Made by a program: the position numbers and the translations under genes. The notes under the pieces are model-generated. The model was not told the DNA's origin. It saw only the letters and a list, made by a program, of their open reading frames with translations, and did not search any database. A stretch of DNA of 41,029 bases. It comes from Rhodothalassium salexigens DSM 2132. Lineage in GTDB: Bacteria; Pseudomonadota; Alphaproteobacteria; Sphingomonadales; Rhodothalassiaceae. Location of the stretch: the NCBI RefSeq assembly GCF_004341375.1, contig NZ_SLXO01000015.1, positions 1 through 41,029 of the forward strand. The letters are read 5' to 3'. Shown here in pieces: positions 15,500 to 25,645 of this stretch; position 1 is the stretch's first letter, and each line of letters begins with the position of its first letter.

Positions 15500-16252
15500 A
15501 TGAGCACGACGGGCGACAGCACCGTCTTGAACGGGTCCGACACCGGGTCGCTGGCCGGCACGCGCGCCGCCAAACCCCTCAGCCCACGGCGGACCCGCAC
15601 CGCCGACGGCCACGAATACACCATTCTCGAAGAGGTACTGCACGCCCTGACCCACGGAGTGGGCGCGGCACTGGGCATCGCCGGCCTGGTGTTCCTGGTG
15701 CTCAAGGCCATGGGCGGCGGCGCCACGGCGGTGGCCGCGGTGACCATCTATTCCGCCGGCCTGATCCTGGCGTTCCTGGCCTCGACGCTCTACCACTCGC
15801 TGTCGCGGACCCGCGCCGGCCATGTGCTGGAGATGATCGACCATGCGATGATCTTCGTGTTCATCGCCGGGTCCTACACCCCCTTCGCCCTGCTGACCCT
15901 GCCGCCGAGCCCGGGCATCTGGCTGTTGGTGGGCATCTGGACCATCGCGATCGCCGGCATCGGCTTCAAGCTGGTCACTTACCTGACCCATTCGCACGAA
16001 AAGCTGCACTGGGTGTCGCTGGGGTTGTATCTGGCCATGGGCTGGACCGTGCTGCTGGTGGCTCAGACGCTTTACGAACTGTTGCCGGCGGGCGGCTTCG
16101 CGTGGCTGCTGGCCGGCGGGCTGTGCTACACGGTGGGCGCCGGGGTCTATGCCATCAAGGGGGTGCCGTTCGCACACACGGTCTGGCACCTGTTCGTGCT
16201 GGCCGGCGCCGCCTGCCACTTCGTCACCGTCTATGACTATGTGCTCGGCTGA
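15500..16252 (+). CDS. trhA: Hemolysin III / TrhA family membrane protein (PAQR superfamily)
   Basis: The 250-residue inner-membrane protein has about seven hydrophobic segments after a 40-residue polar N-terminus. Family motifs are EVLHALTHGVGAALGIAG, then YHSLSRTRAGHVLEMIDHAM followed by FIAGSYTPF, and the C-terminal HLFVLAGAACHF. The conserved Ser/His/Asp/His set is the presumed metal site of PAQR proteins. Members affect membrane energy homeostasis, and some were first described as hemolysins. The ATG at 15500 follows CCAAGGAGCCGCCGCC. The gene is monocistronic and convergent with the aldehyde dehydrogenase gene. Confidence 0.92.
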   Translation: MSTTGDSTVLNGSDTGSLAGTRAAKPLSPRRTRTADGHEYTILEEVLHALTHGVGAALGIAGLVFLVLKAMGGGATAVAAVTIYSAGLILAFLASTLYHSLSRTRAGHVLEMIDHAMIFVFIAGSYTPFALLTLPPSPGIWLLVGIWTIAIAGIGFKLVTYLTHSHEKLHWVSLGLYLAMGWTVLLVAQTLYELLPAGGFAWLLAGGLCYTVGAGVYAIKGVPFAHTVWHLFVLAGAACHFVTVYDYVLG

Positions 16253-16378
16253 CCCCGCTTTGTCCTCGGCCAAGCCCGCTAGGGGCTCAACCGGCCCCGG
16301 CGGTCTCGGCTAAGCCCGCCGCACCAACCGACCCAGCCGACCGGCACGGAGCGCGCACATTTCCGGCGCCAGTCTGGC

Positions 16379-16398
16379 CCCGGGCCGGCCGGCCCGGG
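16379..16398. terminator. Perfect 20-bp GC palindrome between convergent genes
   Basis: CCCGGGCCGGCCGGCCCGGG is a perfect palindrome 7 bases past the aldehyde dehydrogenase stop and 126 bases past the trhA stop. It may serve as a hairpin for both transcripts, but there is no T-tract on either side. Confidence 0.4.
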
Positions 16399-16405
16399 CG
16401 GCGGG

Positions 16406-17860
16406 TCAGCGGCGCATCTTGATCTTCATGGCCCGGCGCAGCTTGGCTCCATAGGGCGGCGCGGCACCCAGCAGCCCCAGCACGTCCACCTTGGGCTGGT
16501 GATAGACCGCGCGGGCGTGGGCGAAGGTGCGGAACCCGTCGATACCGTGATAGACGCCCATGCCCGACGGCCCGATGCCGCCGGACGGCAGGCTTTCCTG
16601 CGCCACGTGGAAGATCACGTCATTGACCGTCACGCCGCCCGAGCGGGTATGGTCGAGCACCCGGCGCGTCTCGGCCGGATCGGTGCCGAAATGATAGAGC
16701 GCCAGCGGCCGCGGCCGGGCGTTGATATAGGCGATGGCGTCGTCGAGCCGGTCATAGGGCACCAGCGGCAGCACCGGGCCGAAGATCTCCTCGCGCATCA
16801 CCGCCATCGGGTCTTGCCCGCCCTGAACCAGGGTCAACGGCAGCGCCGTGGCGTTCTGTCCGCCGCCACGCGCCGAGCCGCCGCCGGCCACCCGCAGCCG
16901 CGCGCCCGCCGCCTCGGCGTCGTCGAGATAGCCGACGATGCGGTCGCGGTGCCGGGCGTTGACGATCGACGTATAGTCGGGGTTGGCCGCGGCGTCGCCA
17001 TAGAGCGCCTCGGCCGCGTCGATGAGCGCGTCGGCCAGCGCCGCTTCGCGCGCGCGCGGCACCAGCACATAGTCGGGCGCCAGGCAGATCTGGCCGGCAT
17101 TGAGCATCTTGCCCGCCACCACCCGGCGCGCCGTCAGCGCCAGATCGGCGCTGTCGGTGACCAGCACCGGCGACTTGCCGCCCAGTTCCAGCGTCACCGG
17201 CACCAGATTGTCGGCCGCCGCGCGCATCACGTGGCGGCCCACCTCGGTGGCGCCGGTGAACAACAGATGGTCGAAGGCAAGGTGCGAGAACGCCTTGCCC
17301 ACCTCCGGCCCGCCGGTGAACAGGTCGATCTCGTCGGCGTCGAAAAACTCGGCCACGGCGGCGGCCATGGCCTCGGACGTGGCCGGGGTGATCTCGCTCG
17401 GCTTGATCATCACCCGGTTACCGGCGGCGAGGATGCCGGCCAATGGCCCGAAGGTCAGATTGACCGGAAAATTCCACGGGCTGATCACGCCGACCACCCC
17501 CTTGGGCTGGTATTCGACCCGGGCGCGGGCGCCCAACAGGCCCAAGGGAAACTCCACCGGCCGGCGCTCGGGCCGCATCCAGGCCCTCAGGTGCGCCTTG
17601 GCAAACCGCAGTGCCGACATGGGTGTGGCCAGGTCGGTGAACAGCGACATCAGCTTAGGCCGGCCCTGAAAATCCTCAGCCATGGCGTCGACGAAGCGGT
17701 CCTGGTGCCGGTCGAGCAGCGCCATGGCGCGGTCGAGCCGGTCACGCCGCACCGCTTCGGGCACCGCCCCGTCGGTGAGGAACGCCGCGCGCTGGCTGTC
17801 CAGCCGGGCGACCATGGCGGCCGCGCTGGCCTCGCCCGCACTCACATTGCCGGTGTCCAT
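16406..17860 (-). CDS. Coniferyl-aldehyde-type NAD(P)-dependent aldehyde dehydrogenase
   Basis: The 484-residue enzyme oxidises an aldehyde to the acid. PWNFP (128-132) holds the catalytic asparagine N130. E225 lies in LELGGKSP and the nucleophile C259 in NAGQICLAPDYVLVP. The C-terminal GPSGMGVYHGIDGFRTFAHA and the overall length match the coniferyl aldehyde dehydrogenase group, a relative of class 3 ALDHs that act on aromatic or long-chain aldehydes. The ATG at 17860 has GGGAGG upstream, better than the in-frame start 11 codons earlier. A hotdog thioesterase gene ends 73 bases upstream on the same strand, so they may be cotranscribed. The exact substrate is inferred only from family resemblance. 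Confidence 0.9.
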   Translation of the reverse strand: MDTGNVSAGEASAAAMVARLDSQRAAFLTDGAVPEAVRRDRLDRAMALLDRHQDRFVDAMAEDFQGRPKLMSLFTDLATPMSALRFAKAHLRAWMRPERRPVEFPLGLLGARARVEYQPKGVVGVISPWNFPVNLTFGPLAGILAAGNRVMIKPSEITPATSEAMAAAVAEFFDADEIDLFTGGPEVGKAFSHLAFDHLLFTGATEVGRHVMRAAADNLVPVTLELGGKSPVLVTDSADLALTARRVVAGKMLNAGQICLAPDYVLVPRAREAALADALIDAAEALYGDAAANPDYTSIVNARHRDRIVGYLDDAEAAGARLRVAGGGSARGGGQNATALPLTLVQGGQDPMAVMREEIFGPVLPLVPYDRLDDAIAYINARPRPLALYHFGTDPAETRRVLDHTRSGGVTVNDVIFHVAQESLPSGGIGPSGMGVYHGIDGFRTFAHARAVYHQPKVDVLGLLGAAPPYGAKLRRAMKIKMRR

Positions 17861-17933
17861 TGCACGCCTCCCATCGGTTGCATTTTCAAACAAGTGTAAC
17901 CGATCCGGCAGCCATTGCCCATGGTCAAGCCGG

Positions 17934-18425
17934 TCACGCCTCGGCGGCGGCGGGCCTGGCCAACAACCAGTCTTCCATCAAGGCGCGAAAGTCGTCGGGC
18001 AGCGCGACGCCGGTGCGCGCCTGCGGGTCGGCATAGACATAGACCATCCGACCGGTGGTCAGCAGGTCGTCACCGCGCCAGATGCCCAACCCCATGGTGA
18101 CGCTCGACCGGCCGAGACGTTCGGCGCCGACGCCGATGTCCAGCGGATCGTCGAACCGGGCCGGGGCGTGGAAGCTCGCCGTGCTGGCGGCGGTGAACAT
18201 CTCGCCGCGCCCACCCTGCCCGCTCATGTCCGGGGGCAGGCCCAGATGGCGAAAAAACTCGGTCATGGCCACGTCGAACAGGAAATAGTACTGAGCGTTG
18301 AACACGATGCCCTGGGCGTCCACCTCCGCCCAGCGCACCCTCAAGCGGTGGAAGAAGCGAAACGCACGCCGTTCGGCGGGCACCAGCCGGGTCGGCCCAT
18401 CCGGGCCCGTCGCTCGATCGGTCAT
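17934..18425 (-). CDS. 4-hydroxybenzoyl-CoA-type (hotdog) acyl-CoA thioesterase
   Basis: The 163-residue protein has the YbgC/FadM-type hotdog motif RVRWAEVDAQGIVFNAQYY (29-47), with D36 as the likely catalytic Asp. A later strand, SVTMGLGIWRGDDLLTTGRM, completes the fold. It would hydrolyse acyl- or aroyl-CoA thioesters in the cytoplasm. The ATG at 18425 follows AGGGAGGTTTGG. It precedes the coniferyl-aldehyde-type dehydrogenase on the same strand, which fits aromatic or fatty acyl metabolism. It is divergent from the nonulosonate synthase gene, with 180 bases between them. Confidence 0.88.
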   Translation of the reverse strand: MTDRATGPDGPTRLVPAERRAFRFFHRLRVRWAEVDAQGIVFNAQYYFLFDVAMTEFFRHLGLPPDMSGQGGRGEMFTAASTASFHAPARFDDPLDIGVGAERLGRSSVTMGLGIWRGDDLLTTGRMVYVYADPQARTGVALPDDFRALMEDWLLARPAAAEA

Positions 18426-18605
18426 CCAAACCTCCCTTGGTCGTGATTGTTATTGTTTCGCGCAGGATGGCAGCCCGCAGCCCGGCCTGCCAAGTTGAAA
18501 CCGTGTTAAGGCTTTTGCGCCTAGACGAGAGGATACCCCCAGGACGCGCCCCGGGACGCACCCCCGGGACACCACAACGCCCGCCGCCCCAGGAGACCGA
18601 CGCCG

Positions 18606-19724
18606 ATGACCGATACCCCGGCCGCCCCCGAGCCATCCGCCCCCGCGCCATCCGTCACTGCGCCGATCGCCGCCGTGACCATCGCCGGGCGCCCGGTGGG
18701 GCCGGGCCATCCGCCGTTCCTGATCGCCGAGATGTCGGCCAATCACGGCCGCGACCTGGGCCGCGCGCTGGCGATGATCGACGCCTTTGCCGAGGCCGGC
18801 GCCGACGCGGTCAAGCTGCAGACCTTCACCCCCGACACCATGACCCTGGACCATCGCGGACCGGGGTTCGTGGTCGAGGGCGGGCTGTGGCACGGCCGCA
18901 CGCTCTACGACCTTTATGGCGAGGGCAGCCTGCCCTGGGACTGGCACGCAGCGCTGTTCGAGCGCGCCGCCGCGCGCGGGGTGATCCTGTTCTCCGCGCC
19001 CTTCGACGCCTCGGCGGTGGCGCTGCTGGCCGACCTCGACGCCCCGGCCTACAAGATCGCCTCGTTCGAACTGGTCGACACGCCGCTGATCGAAGCGGCG
19101 GCGGCCCAGGGCAAGCCGCTGATCCTGTCGACCGGCCACGCCTCGGCCGACGATATCGACCGCGCGCTGGCCGCAGCAAGGCGCACCGGCAGCGGCGAGA
19201 TCGTGCTGCTGCACTGCGTCAGCGGCTACCCGACCCCGGTCGACCAGGCCAATGTGTCGACGATCCCCCATCTGGCGCGCACCTATGGGGTGCCGGCGGG
19301 CCTGTCCGACCACACGCTGGGCCTGGGCGCTGCGGTGGCGGCGGTGGCCTTGGGCGCGGTGGCGGTCGAAAAGCACGTCACCCTGTCGCGCGACCTCGAC
19401 ACGCTCGACGCCGCCTTCTCGCTGGAGCCGGCGGAATTTGCCCAGTTGGCGCAAGCCTGCCGGGACGCCCATGCCGCGCTCGGCCAGCCAACGCTGAGCC
19501 CGCAGGCGAGCGAGGCGGCAAGCGCGGCCCACCGCCGCTCGCTCTATGTCACCACCGAGGTGGCCAAGGGCACGGTGCTCGGCCCGGACCATGTGCGCTC
19601 GATCCGGCCGGGCCACGGGCTCGCCCCCCGCCATCTGGCCCGGGTGCTCGGCCAGAAAGCGGCGCGAAACTTGCATAAGGGAGAGCCCATGCGCTGGGAC
19701 ATGCTGGCCCCGGACGCGGACTAA
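18606..19724 (+). CDS. pseI: Nonulosonate synthase, pseudaminate synthase type (NeuB family)
   Basis: The 372-residue protein condenses phosphoenolpyruvate with a six-carbon amino sugar to give a nine-carbon acidic sugar. The N-terminal TIM barrel contains FLIAEMSANHGRDLGRALAM and AGADAVKLQTFTPDTMTLD. The segment LYDLYGEGSLPWDWHAALFE matches the pseudaminate synthase (PseI) branch better than sialate synthases. The C-terminal SAF (antifreeze-like) domain begins near RRSLYVTTEVAKG. The ATG at 18606 follows CAGGAGACCGACGCC. The SpsF-like gene lies 32 bases downstream. The product could decorate flagellin, lipopolysaccharide or capsule. The other genes of the pathway (PseB, C, H, G, F) are not in this window, so the PseI name is by family only. 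Confidence 0.88.
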   Translation: MTDTPAAPEPSAPAPSVTAPIAAVTIAGRPVGPGHPPFLIAEMSANHGRDLGRALAMIDAFAEAGADAVKLQTFTPDTMTLDHRGPGFVVEGGLWHGRTLYDLYGEGSLPWDWHAALFERAAARGVILFSAPFDASAVALLADLDAPAYKIASFELVDTPLIEAAAAQGKPLILSTGHASADDIDRALAAARRTGSGEIVLLHCVSGYPTPVDQANVSTIPHLARTYGVPAGLSDHTLGLGAAVAAVALGAVAVEKHVTLSRDLDTLDAAFSLEPAEFAQLAQACRDAHAALGQPTLSPQASEAASAAHRRSLYVTTEVAKGTVLGPDHVRSIRPGHGLAPRHLARVLGQKAARNLHKGEPMRWDMLAPDAD

Positions 19725-19756
19725 GACCCTCCAACGCGTGCAGAAGGACAAGACCC

Positions 19757-20617
19757 ATGGCCGACCGTTTGGTGTGCATCATCCAGGCCCGGCTCAATTC
19801 CAGCCGGCTGCCGGGCAAGGTGCTCAAGCCGCTCGGCGGCCAGCCGGTGCTCGCCCATGTGATCAACCGGTGCCGGGCGATCGGCGGCGTCCAGTCGGTG
19901 GTGGTCGCCGCGGTCGACGCCGCCGACGAGCAACCGGTGGCCGACCTGGCGCAGACCCTGGGCGTGCCGGTGGTGCGCGGGCCCGAGCACGATGTGCTGA
20001 GCCGCTATCACATGGCCGCCGAGGCGCAGAGCGCCGACCATGTGATGCGGGTGACCGCCGACTGTCCGGTGCTCGACCCCGCACTGGTCACCGAACTGGT
20101 CGCCCACTATCACGACCGCCGGCCGGACCATGCCTGCCTGGCCCACTGGCCGCACGGCATGAACGCCGAGATCTTCTCGCGCGCGCTGCTCGACACCATG
20201 CACGCCACCGCCACCGCGCCCGGCGACCGGGAGCATGTGACCTTGTGGGTGACCCGCCAGGGCGACCGCCGGCGCCTGGTCCTGTGCCCGGCGACCGAGG
20301 CGCGGCTCGACCACCGCTACCGGCTGACGCTGGATTATGAGGACGATTATCGGGTGCTGACCCGGCTCGCCAGCCTCATGGGGCCGTCCTTCACCACCGC
20401 CACCTGCGCCGAGTTCATGGCCATGCTGGACGCCGACCCGGCACTCACGGCGATCAACCAGGCCGCCGGCGACGATTGGCGCGCGCGCGACCGGGTGATC
20501 CGCCGCGCCCCCGAGGGCGACCCCGCGTCGCCGCCCCCGGCCAGCGTCGAGGTGGTGCGCACGTCCAGCGGCCTGCCGCGCGCGACCCCGGAAAGCCCGC
20601 TGTCGGCGGTACGTTAG
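19757..20617 (+). CDS. SpsF-like cytidylyltransferase family protein
   Basis: The 286-residue protein has the nucleotidyltransferase signature CIIQARLNSSRLPGKVLKPL near its start, then VRGPEHDVLSRYHMAA and MRVTADCPVLDPAL with the metal-binding Asp. This is the SpsF/NTP_transf_3 family, found in spore-coat polysaccharide and nonulosonate clusters. It may activate or modify the sugar made by the adjacent synthase, but it differs from true CMP-pseudaminate synthetase (PseF). The last 45 residues form a Pro/Ser-rich tail. It overlaps the convergent HD-domain gene by 4 bases. Confidence 0.85.
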   Translation: MADRLVCIIQARLNSSRLPGKVLKPLGGQPVLAHVINRCRAIGGVQSVVVAAVDAADEQPVADLAQTLGVPVVRGPEHDVLSRYHMAAEAQSADHVMRVTADCPVLDPALVTELVAHYHDRRPDHACLAHWPHGMNAEIFSRALLDTMHATATAPGDREHVTLWVTRQGDRRRLVLCPATEARLDHRYRLTLDYEDDYRVLTRLASLMGPSFTTATCAEFMAMLDADPALTAINQAAGDDWRARDRVIRRAPEGDPASPPPASVEVVRTSSGLPRATPESPLSAVR

Positions 20618-21357
20618 CCCGAGCCCGCCGGGCGCGTCCCGCCAGCCCCGCCGGTCCCGGTGTCGTGCGTCGGCGCCTGGGGCCCGGGATGCGCCGGCGC
20701 CACCTCGCCCGCCAACTGGTCGACGAAGACGCGCAGGAACGCCGCCCGCGTCTCGGCCTCGGCGCGGGCGGTGGCGGTGTTCATCTGGTCGGGCAGGCGC
20801 AGCAATTTCGTAAAGACATGGTCGATGGTCTGGCGGCGCTGGTCGAGCGGGCGGTCGTGGGCGAACGGGTCGGCGGGGTCGTAAAACCGCCGCGCCATGC
20901 GCGCGCCCGTGGACACCGCGCGCATCAGCCCGACCGCGCCGAGTGCGTCGAGCCGGTCGGCGTCCTGCAGGATCGCCGCTTCCAGGCTCGACGGCGGGCG
21001 GCCGAGCGAATAGCTGTGCTCGACGATCGCCGCCTGGATCGCCGGGATCAGCGCCGGGTCATAGCCCGCCTGGCGCAGCAGCGGGGCGGCGGCGGCGGCG
21101 CACATCTGGCTGGCTTGCAGGCGCTGCGGGTGATCCTTCGGCAGATTGACCAGATCGTGCAACACCACGGCCGCGCGCAGGACCGCCACCTGCGCGCCCT
21201 CGGCCCGACCGATCCGCTCGGCCCAGGCCAGAACCCGCTCGATATGCGGCCAATCGTGCGCGGGGTCGTCATGGGTGTAGTGCGGCCGGGCCAGTCGGCA
21301 GAGGTGTGCGAAATCGCCCTCGGCCCGCGCCGAACGCGGGAAAACATCATGTGCCAT
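20614..21357 (-). CDS. HD domain phosphohydrolase
   Basis: The 247-residue protein has the metal-binding HD set: H in HDWPHIERV, HD in AVVLHDLVNLPKDH, H in AAIVEHSYSLGRPP and D in LQDADRLDALGAVGLMRA. It resembles YedJ-type predicted hydrolases, which act on phosphorylated or nucleotide substrates that remain undefined. Start ATG 21357 (MAHDVFPRSAR) is preferred to the in-frame TTG at 21366; neither has a strong ribosome-binding site. The C-terminal 25 residues are Gly/Thr-rich and overlap the convergent SpsF-like gene by 4 bases. Confidence 0.85.
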   Translation of the reverse strand: MAHDVFPRSARAEGDFAHLCRLARPHYTHDDPAHDWPHIERVLAWAERIGRAEGAQVAVLRAAVVLHDLVNLPKDHPQRLQASQMCAAAAAPLLRQAGYDPALIPAIQAAIVEHSYSLGRPPSSLEAAILQDADRLDALGAVGLMRAVSTGARMARRFYDPADPFAHDRPLDQRRQTIDHVFTKLLRLPDQMNTATARAEAETRAAFLRVFVDQLAGEVAPAHPGPQAPTHDTGTGGAGGTRPAGSG

Positions 21358-21383
21358 GACGATCAAGGTAAGCCATCGCCGGC

Positions 21384-21418
21384 AAAAAGAAAGCCCCGGG
21401 CGGCGATGCGCCCGGGGC
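21384..21418 (-). terminator. Intrinsic terminator of the TonB receptor gene
   Basis: GCCCCGGGCG (21393-21402) and CGCCCGGGGC (21409-21418) form a perfect 10-bp stem with a 6-base loop. On the minus strand it is followed by TTTCTTTTT. It lies 22 bases beyond the receptor stop. Confidence 0.85.
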
Positions 21419-21440
21419 CCTGTTGTCGCTGCGCAGCGGC

Positions 21441-23687
21441 TTAGTAGCGCGCGGTCAGATTGACCCCGAAGGTGCGCGGCTCGTTGAGATAGCCGGTCAG
21501 CGCGGTGAAGTCGATCGCCCCCTGGATGTTCACCTTGTCGGTGATGTTGCGGGCGAACAACGACACCTCGTAGCGGCCGCCGTCATACGAATAGCCGGCG
21601 CGCGCACCGCCCTCGAAATTGCCGTTGGTGCGGAATTCCGGCGCGTTGTAGAGGAAGAAGTTGGTTTCGCCCTGGACGTACCAGTCGGTCGAGACGAACA
21701 CCAACCCGGCCTCGCCCACCGGCCGCTCATAGCGCGCGGTCAGGTAAAGCGTGTACTCGGGCGCCTGCGGGAACGGGTTGCCGTCCACCAGCGCATTGCC
21801 ATTGGGGTCGAGCGGGTCGACCACCTGGCACAGCCCCGACCCGCACGGCGGCACCGCCAGGGTCTCGTCCTGCAACTCGGTCTTGGTCCAGGCGAAGGCG
21901 GCGGTCGCCGACAGCCCTTCCAGGATCTGCACCCGGGCATCGGCCTCGAAGCCATAGCCCACGCCGCGGTCGGCATTGACCAGCCGGATCAGATTGTCGC
22001 CGCCGCCGACCGCGGTCAGCTGCTGGCCGTTGATCTCGTACCAATAGCCGGCGGCATTGACCGACAAGCGGTTGTCGAACAGCACCGACTTGAAGCCGCC
22101 CTCGAACGACTTGATGGTCTCGGACTGGGCGATCGACGGCGCACCGTCGAAGGCCACGTCGCGGCCCTGGATGGTCGGCGCGCGGAAGCCGCGGGCGTGG
22201 CGGGCATAAAGCGTGATCTGGTCGGTCAGCGCATAGTTGACCGCGAAGTCCCAGCTTAGCTTGTCGTCCTGCACATTGCGCGGCGTCGGCCCGAAGAACG
22301 GCGACGACAGCACTTCGAAATCCTTGTCGTCGTCGGTGTAGCGCAGACCCGCGGTCACGGTCAGCCGCGGCGTGATCTTATAGTCGGCATGACCGAACAG
22401 CGCCCAGGCGGTGTTCTCGTGCAGCACCGTGCTCGGGTCGACGAAGAACCGATCGGTGGTGATCTTCAGGTCGGAATTGAAGAAGAAGGCGCCGAACTGC
22501 CAGTTGAAGCGGTCGTCGCCGGGGCTCGCGAAGCGGATTTCCTGGGTGTACTGGTCCAGATCGTCGATGCCGTCCTGGGTTTCCGACGGAAACGCGATGG
22601 TGTCGGGGGTGAACGGCGGCTGCGGCGGGTTGGCCGGGTTGAAGAAGCTGTTGGGCCCGGTGAAGCCGCCGTCGATATCGCCACGGCTGAAGCCGTCGGT
22701 GGTCTCGAAGGCGGAGATGGTGGTGACGGTGAAGGCGTCGAAATCGTAACCGAGCCGCAGGCTGGCGCCCCAGCTATTGTATTTCTGCGGGTTGTTCACT
22801 TCCGAGTCGTGGAAGATGGTCTCGCGGTCGAAGCGGTCGACCACGCCGCCGCCGGGCGCGATCACATTGGCGCGGAACAGGGCTGCGGTGGAATCCAGGT
22901 CGCGCACATGGAACTTGGCCAGCGCCGAAAACCGGTCGGTGGGCGTGAAGTCCAGTTGGATGCGCCCGGCCATGTCGCGAAAGCCGCCGACGGCGTTCTT
23001 CTCGTCGACCACCACCTTGTCGATATAGTCGTCGCGGCGCTGGATCAGCCCCGACACCCGCGCCTTGAGCACGCCCGGGATCAGCGCCCCGCCGACCGCC
23101 CCCTCGGCGTTGACGGTGTTGCGGTTGCCATAGGTCAGGCTGGCATAGGCGTCGAGCTCTTCGGTGGGCTTGCGGGTCTCGAACTTGACGATACCGGCCG
23201 GCGTGTTGCGCCCGAACAGCGTGCCTTGCGGGCCTTTCAGCACCTCGACCCCCTGCATGTCGAAGATCGGGCTGCTTTTGAGGATGACGTTTTCCATCAC
23301 CACTTCGTCGATGACCACCAAGACCGGCTGCGAGGCCGCCAGGTCGAAGTCGGTGTTGCCGAGGCCGCGGATGTAGAAGCGCGGCGCCACCCGGCCGTTG
23401 GACGATTCCGCGTTCAGCGCCGGCACCCGTGCCGACAGCGCGCGAATGTCCTCGCCGGCCAGGAAGATGGTCTCGAACTCCTCGCCGCTCAGCGTCGAGA
23501 TCGCCATGGGCACGTCCTGGATGCGCTGTTCGCGCCGCTGGGCGGTGACGACGATCTCCTCAATCGCCAGCGCCGCCTCGTCGCCCATGCCCTGCGCCGC
23601 AACCGGCGTCGTCAAGGCCCCGGCGACGGCCATCGCCGCCGCACTGGCCGCGCCCAGCGCCCCGGTGCGCATCTGAACCCGCTTCAT
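21441..23687 (-). CDS. TonB-dependent outer-membrane receptor
   Basis: The 748-residue protein is an outer-membrane beta-barrel transporter energised by TonB. A signal peptide runs to about residue 32 (ALTTPVAAQ). The TonB box EEIVVTA (43-49) follows, then the plug domain with RFYIRGLGNTDFD and VEVLKGPQGTLFGRNTPAGI. The rest is a 22-strand barrel ending FGVNLTARY with the terminal aromatic. This is the common form that starts QRREQRIQDVPMAIS and imports siderophores, vitamins or organic compounds; the substrate cannot be told. The ATG at 23687 has GGAGG at a somewhat long spacing. It has its own terminator and an upstream TGACA-N6-TGTCA inverted repeat. Confidence 0.95.
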   Translation of the reverse strand: MKRVQMRTGALGAASAAAMAVAGALTTPVAAQGMGDEAALAIEEIVVTAQRREQRIQDVPMAISTLSGEEFETIFLAGEDIRALSARVPALNAESSNGRVAPRFYIRGLGNTDFDLAASQPVLVVIDEVVMENVILKSSPIFDMQGVEVLKGPQGTLFGRNTPAGIVKFETRKPTEELDAYASLTYGNRNTVNAEGAVGGALIPGVLKARVSGLIQRRDDYIDKVVVDEKNAVGGFRDMAGRIQLDFTPTDRFSALAKFHVRDLDSTAALFRANVIAPGGGVVDRFDRETIFHDSEVNNPQKYNSWGASLRLGYDFDAFTVTTISAFETTDGFSRGDIDGGFTGPNSFFNPANPPQPPFTPDTIAFPSETQDGIDDLDQYTQEIRFASPGDDRFNWQFGAFFFNSDLKITTDRFFVDPSTVLHENTAWALFGHADYKITPRLTVTAGLRYTDDDKDFEVLSSPFFGPTPRNVQDDKLSWDFAVNYALTDQITLYARHARGFRAPTIQGRDVAFDGAPSIAQSETIKSFEGGFKSVLFDNRLSVNAAGYWYEINGQQLTAVGGGDNLIRLVNADRGVGYGFEADARVQILEGLSATAAFAWTKTELQDETLAVPPCGSGLCQVVDPLDPNGNALVDGNPFPQAPEYTLYLTARYERPVGEAGLVFVSTDWYVQGETNFFLYNAPEFRTNGNFEGGARAGYSYDGGRYEVSLFARNITDKVNIQGAIDFTALTGYLNEPRTFGVNLTARY

Positions 23688-24049
23688 TTCGGCTGTATCC
23701 TCCTGGTCATGCCCGGTGGGCGCAGGGCCCGCGCCGGGTCATCGCTGCACATACTCGCGCGCGTCGACTAGCTCGCCGCCAGCGCCCCGACAACCTCCCC
23801 TGACGCTTTCCCAGACGGAGTGTTCGCCTGTGTGCTTTTTTTGTGACAGCCGAGTGTCAAAAGACGCCCGCACCCCTGTCAATGCCCTTGATGGCTGTAT
23901 GGTCAGGATGGTGACAAATTACCGGACATTGATGCAAGGCCGCCACAGCCGCCGCGCCGGTTTTGTGGCCGCCCTGCCCGGCCAAACCCTGGCCGGTCCT
24001 GGGCCGGTCCCCGGGCCGATCCGGTTCCGTCAGGATCGAAGAGCGCCGG
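23688..24049. other. Intergenic region upstream of the TonB receptor
   Basis: No gene is supported here. The region includes an inverted repeat at 23844-23859, several TGTCA/TGACA half-sites up to about 23915, and a T-rich run at 23836-23842. It should carry the receptor promoter on the minus strand. No terminator for the BCCT gene was recognised, because that gene ends at 24050 reading away from the receptor promoter. Confidence 0.5.
23844..23859. promoter_or_regulatory. Candidate operator upstream of the TonB receptor
   Basis: TGACA (23844-23848) and TGTCA (23855-23859) form an inverted repeat with a 6-base spacer. On the minus strand TTGACA (23860-23855) overlaps the right arm and could be a -35 box. 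A further TGTCA (23877-23881) lies just beyond. Such sites are typical of dimeric repressors; the protein is unknown. Confidence 0.35.
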
Positions 24050-25600
<1,551 letters not shown>

Positions 25601-25645
25601 TGCTGTCCCCTTGCGCACCCGATGCCCTCGCCAACCGGCCGCCGT

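Noticed and set aside
18538-18575. CCCC(A/G)GGACGC direct repeats before the synthase gene
   Set aside because: Three short imperfect copies in GC-rich DNA are not enough for a regulatory call.
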